Source: Alopecurus myosuroides (lineage: Eukaryota; Streptophyta; Magnoliopsida; Poales; Poaceae). From it: a DNA stretch of 64,000 nt. A model generated the notes under the pieces. The model was not told the DNA's origin, did not search any database, and was given only the letters and a program-made list of their open reading frames with translations. Of this stretch, positions 60,013 to 64,000 are shown one piece after another (positions within the stretch are counted from its first letter, which is position 1; every line of letters starts with the position of its first letter). The stretch spans positions 18,223,639 through 18,287,638 of the forward strand of contig CM054062.1 of assembly GCA_028641055.1 (NCBI GenBank), read 5' to 3'. The translations under genes were made by a program, and so were the position numbers.

Positions 60013-61057
60013 ATGCCAGGAATACCCAGGGAGTTCGCCGATCACTCACTTGAAGTGTTTAAAGATGCAAAGACAGTCAAGCAAACCACCCGATGTTTTT
60101 CCGAGCCAAAACAGAGAGCACTCAGAGAAGAGGTGAACAGATTGTTGGCCGCCAAGTTCATCAGAGAAATCAAGATTTCCACCTCGTTAGCAAACCCGGT
60201 GTTAATCCCAAAGAAAAATACTGACATCCTTCGCGTGTCCATCGACTATACGTCATTGATCAAACACTGCCCCAAGGATAACTTCCCATTACCACGAATC
60301 AACCAGATCGTGGATTCTACTGTAGGTTGTCAGCGCCTCTCCTTCCTGGACGCCTACTTGGGCTATAATCAAATCAGGATGAAGCAAGAGGATGAGGAGA
60401 AGACAACATTCATCACGCCAAACGGCGTATACTGCTACACGACAATGCCCTTCGGGCTTAAAAAACGTAGGGGTAACATATCAGCGCTACATGCAAAAAT
60501 GCCTTGTCAAGCTCATTGGCAAGAACGTACAAGTTTACGTTGACGACATTGTCATCAAGACTCGAGTGGAGGACACACTCCTCGAGGATATCAGGGGGAC
60601 ATTTGACACCCTCAATGCATACAGAATCAAACTCAACCCGACAAAATGCATCTTCCGGGTCCCCGCGGGACATCTCCTCGGCTATCTGGTTTCCGCCCGA
60701 GGAATCGAGGCCAACCCGGAGAAAATACAGGCAATCCTGACGATGAAGGAACCAACAAATCTTCGCGGCATGCAGCAACTCGCAGGGCGACCGGCCGCTC
60801 TAAGCAGATTCATCGCAAGATTAGGCAAGCAGGCGCTCCCTTTCTATAAGCTGCTGAAGAAAACAGATAAGTTTGAGTGGACGCCAGAAGCAAAAAAAGG
60901 TGTTCATCGACTTGAAAGAGTGTTGCAGAGCAGACACATATTGGCAACGCCGCAGGAAAGGGCACCCCTCTACCTTTACCTAGCCACAACAAACCAAGTC
61001 GTCAGCACGGTAATTTTTGTCGAGCGGCCAAAGGACGGAAAAGCATACGGCGTTTAG
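60013..61057 (+). pseudogene. pol: E1 reverse transcriptase
   Basis: Starts PGIPREFADHSLEV, then RVSIDYTSLIKHCPKDNF, LSFLDAYLGYNQI and, after a one-base shift near 60460, VTYQRYMQKCLVK and the YVDD box (60536-60547), KLNPTKCIFRV, LLGYLVSARGIEAN. Ends at TAG 61055, where the frame runs on into RNase H. The catalytic residues survive but the frame is broken. Confidence 0.8.
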
Positions 61058-61849
61058 AGGCCAATATACTACATCAGCGAGGTGCTTTTGCCGTGCAAAC
61101 AGCAATACCCCCACTACCAGAAGCTCGTGTATGGAGTGTTCCTTACAGCTCGCAAGCTCAAACACAACTTCCAGGAGCATACCGTCACGGTGCTAAATGA
61201 CGCATCACTCGGTACTATCATGAACAACCCCATGGCATCCGGAAGAATCGCAAAATAGAGCATCGAGCTAGGCGCCTGGGACATAATATACACAGGGTGC
61301 AACGCTGTAAAATCCCAGGTCCTCGTGGACTTCCTGAGCGAGTGGACGGAGCTACCAACCCCAGGACCTCCAGAATACACGAGCAATTGGATCATGTACT
61401 TCGACGGGTCGAAAAGAAACAAGAGAGCCGGAGCCGGAGTAATTCTCATATCGCCAAGGGGCGATAAGCTACAGTACGTCCTGCGACTCGACTTCCCCCC
61501 CGACGACCCAGCGTGCAACAACAATGCAGAATACGAGGCCCTTCTGCACGGCATTAAGATGGCGATTGCCTGCAGAGCCACTCGATTGATTATATACGGG
61601 GATTCAAATCTTATCGTGAAGCAGATGATGAAGGAGTGCGGCGCCGTTGCGGACAACATGGTCGTCTATCGCAACATCTACAACCTACTCGAATGAAGTT
61701 TCAAAGGGTGCGAGCTAAAGCATATCGCACGATCAAACAACAAGGAGGCATACAAACTGGCGAACATAGGGTCCACAAACGCCCCTGTTCCACCAGGGTT
61801 CTACTTCGAGAGAATCAGCAAACGATCAGTCAAGGTCAAGAAGAAAGCA
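61058..61849 (+). pseudogene. pol: E1 RNase H
   Basis: The same frame after the TAG shows IYYISEVLLPCKQQYPHYQK, a TAG at about 61256 where Trp (TGG) is usual, then the RNase H domain with MYFDGSKRNKRAGAG, NAEYEALLHG and IIYGDSNLIVKQ (61325-61693). A TGA at 61694 ends that block, and the linker continues in frame. A-rich linker sequence leads to integrase. Confidence 0.78.
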
Positions 61850-63140
61850 TTGACACCCGCAACAACGGAAACGGTGGCCAATCAGCTAATTGCCCTCATA
61901 GAGCTCACACATCACATCTCAAGGCAAGTCTTTTTGGTCGAGCCAACGTGGACGCAGAAATACCTCGACTACTTGTCCAATAAACAGCTCCCAACAGATA
62001 TTTGCGCGGCTAGACAGATAGTACGGCGCAGCAAATCTTTTCGGGTGATCCAAGGAGAGCTGTACAAGCAAAGCATATCAGGAGTACTCCAAAGATGCAT
62101 TGCACCCGAGGATGGCAAGGAGCTGCTCCATGACATACACCAAGGCGACTGCGGGCACCACGCAAGCTGGAGAGCAATCGTGGGAAAAGCTTTCCGTGCA
62201 GGATTCTACTGGCTCACGGCGGCCAGAGACGCTAAAGATCTCGTAGACAGATGCAATGTCTGTCAAAGGTTCGCTCCCAAGCCACACGCACCGGCCACGA
62301 AACTCCACATGATACCTATCGCCTGGCCCTTCGCTCAATGGGGGATAGACATGGTGGGACCTCAACGGAATTCAACAGCCGGAGGATACACCCACCTCCT
62401 ATTAGCAGTCGACAAATTCACGATATGGATAGAGGCTACTCCAGTCACTTCACAACACGCCGAGTGCGCCGTGAGATTCCTCAACTCCATCGTGTGTAGG
62501 TTCGGTATCCCGCACAACATCATCACGGATAATGGGAGCAACTTCACAGCCAAAGAAACTCCGGACTTCTCTGAGGAAAAAGGGATAAACCTCAGCTTCG
62601 CCTCGGTGGCACACCCGCAAACTAACGGCCAAGTCGAACGATCCAACGGATTAATTTCGACTGGCCTAAAGAAGCGGCTACTCACTTGGCTACACCCAGC
62701 AGCAGGGCACTGGGCCGAAGAATTACCATCAGTGTTATGGAGCCTGCGAACAACACCAAATCGGTCGACAAACTACACGCCATTCTTCATGGTATATGGA
62801 GTTGAAGCCGTGCTACCCGAGGATGTCAAATTCAGCGCCCCGCGAGTCGTTGCATACAACGAAGAGACCTCAAACAAGACACTCACAGAGGACATGGACG
62901 CACTGGATGAGATCAGGGACATTGCACTCGCAAGATCTGCAGTCACCACATACGCCACAGATCCTTCGTGTACTGCGACTCAAGCAAAAGGAGGGGCACA
63001 AGCTAGAGCCACCATGGGAAGGACCCTTCATCATACACGAAGTTATCCCGGGAGGCGCCTATCGTTTGAAGAACCCAAATACAGGCGGTATCAAGTCCAA
63101 CCCGTGGAACGTGGCGCACCTCTACAAGTTCTACCCTTAG
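61850..63140 (+). pseudogene. pol: E1 integrase
   Basis: H2C2 region (GDCGHHASWRAI...CNVCQRF, about 62140-62270). The core has D in GIDMVGPQ, D in ITDNGSNF (about 62520) and E in NGQVERSNG (about 62625), plus the conserved LWSLRTTPNRST. After about 62945 a small deletion shifts the frame; the C-terminal PPWEGPFIIHEV box and NVAHLYKFYP end (63138-63140) are in the other frame. Confidence 0.82.
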
Positions 63141-63527
63141 GGTTTAATCTTCTAGTCGCAAGAAATAAGGCTGTACCAGCCACTTTGTAACTCGAGCAAA
63201 TACATGGCTTCCCAGCCATAGCAATAAAAACATGGTTTCTCAACCATAGCTATAAAGACTATCTAGTCGCAATCTTTATCGATTATTTTCTTTCTACATG
63301 CTAAACGACAGGTCACACCCTCAAACACACGGGGGCTACGCCTAACTAGCATCATCAACGACTTCGAGCACTTACGCTCGATAAAAACGATACAAGGTAA
63401 AACAAGGTTCACACCTTATAAACACCTTAAATTAATCGATTAAGACATACAAGGTCACAAGGTAAACACCTTAAGACACCTTAAAAAGCTACAACACACA
63501 AAGTACATACACCTTGAGGATCTACAA
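63141..63527. other. E1 spacer after pol with PPT-like site
   Basis: Non-coding. CGGGGGCTAC at 63330-63339 is PPT-like. Short direct repeats ACAAGGT...CACCTTA fill 63390-63520. Confidence 0.6.
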
Positions 63528-63990
63528 CTACTGTCGAGCAGCGACCTCTTGAAGCAATCGCTCGGTCTCCGCCGCCGTCAATCGAATAATCCGCCCAACA
63601 GAAGGACGCACAACCTCATACTGAGGGATAAAATCTACACGTGGACCTTGGGTGTCACGGAGTCGCGCCACAGAGTTGAAGTTAACCTCGGGATGCCACA
63701 AACGCACGAAGGCGAGCGCCATCTGAGCTCCACAGATGAGCTGTTGGCGCACACACTCGCGAACATCCCCCACCCGACGGAATAGCCTAAGCAAGCCACT
63801 CAAGCTATCTGGGACAACACCAGAAGGGTAAAACGCCCGATGGACATAAGAGAGAGCCTCTCGACAAGACTCAACGAGTATCTGTGCTTGACTCGCCTGG
63901 TACTTCAGGGTAGCCAAGATAAAACCTTGGCTCCAGTCAGACCAGAAGTTGTTCGCGTGAGACTTAGAGCTGCCCGACTCGTGAACAATA
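63528..63990 (-). pseudogene. E1 antisense gene, terminal exon
   Basis: The minus-strand frame is open from at least about 63997 to the stop at 63528. It corresponds to exon 8 of the E4 antisense gene: VHRAFYPSGVVPDSLSGLLR and QMALAFVRLWHPEVNFNSVA align with the E4 helical domain, without the long acidic tail. Preceding exons would lie beyond the window. The ATG-like start at 63917 is a TTG, and the frame extends upstream. Within the visible part there is no stop. Confidence 0.75.
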
Positions 63991-64000
63991 TGGTTGTCCA

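Larger units (their letters stand above)
13774..64000 (+). mobile_element. E1, decayed Tat-clade Ty3/gypsy element (host of the nest)
   Basis: About 6.7 kb of E1 is present: 13774-14740 and 58305-64000. Between them lies E2 with everything nested in it. In order it shows gag, aspartic protease, RT, RNase H, integrase, a PPT-like site, and the last exon of an antisense gene, as in E4. The 5' LTR and primer site are missing (left junction at 13773), and the 3' end lies beyond the window. Several stops and frameshifts make it dead. The Tat assignment rests on the gag pattern (W-L-x-x-L/R-P), the GGYxTHLL-type integrase core context and the antisense exon. Confidence 0.8.

Noticed and set aside
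1..64000. tRNA, rRNA or host protein-coding genes
   Set aside because: No cloverleaf, rRNA core motif or conserved plant protein was recognised. tRNA-like matches are primer-binding sites of the retrotransposons.

Overview
The window is a stretch of plant intergenic heterochromatin made almost entirely of nested LTR retrotransposons. No host gene is recognisable. The element types (TGATACGT-type LTRs with a TGGCGCCGTTGCCGGGGA primer site, Tat-clade elements with an antisense gene, and very long TGTAACAT-type LTRs primed by initiator tRNA-Met) point to a large-genome temperate grass (Triticeae/Pooideae-like). The species cannot be fixed from the sequence alone.

Left flank (1-13773): a mosaic of old, mostly coding-free Athila/Sabrina-like LTR pieces. 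E8 is minus-oriented: partial 3' LTR 1-517, internal region 518-4040, 5' LTR 4041-5007. A relic LTR follows (5008-5445). E10 is a 5'-truncated plus-oriented element (5446-10444) with a 2.2-kb tandem duplication across its internal/LTR boundary. Three truncated LTR pieces (11086-13773) abut E1.

Right part (13774-64000): a four-level nest that can be read from target-site duplications (TSDs). Level 1 is E1, a decayed Tat-clade Ty3/gypsy element, split inside gag by E2 (TSD TCAGA). Level 2 is E2 (14741-58299), a chromovirus-like element with about 3.6-kb LTRs and wrecked pol. Level 3 is E3 (17703-50355, minus strand, TSD GATTC with one altered base), a large non-coding LARD-like element with LTRs of about 5.8 kb around a 1.84-kb internal domain. 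It sits in the left LTR of E2. Level 4 is two insertions in one E3 LTR: E4 (26111-41405, TSD GACGA), a complete 15.3-kb Tat-clade element whose LTRs differ at only about seven positions, and E5 (45425-50116, TSD CCTAG), probably a 4.7-kb solo LTR. The second LTR copies of E2 and E3 preserve the unoccupied versions of the E3 and E4 insertion sites.

E4 is the most interesting unit. Its sense strand encodes gag-protease, then reverse transcriptase, RNase H and integrase, with one in-frame TAG and one frameshift. The 6.5 kb between pol and the 3' LTR carries, on the opposite strand, an eight-exon gene whose splice sites and phases all agree. It encodes a roughly 1,390-residue protein starting with the 'putative gypsy type transposon' domain, has its own TATA box, and carries two stops and one frameshift. 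E1 carries the matching last exon in the same place. PPT-like CGGGGACTG motifs occur right after pol, at the 3' LTR, and seven times as a 21-bp coding repeat inside pol.
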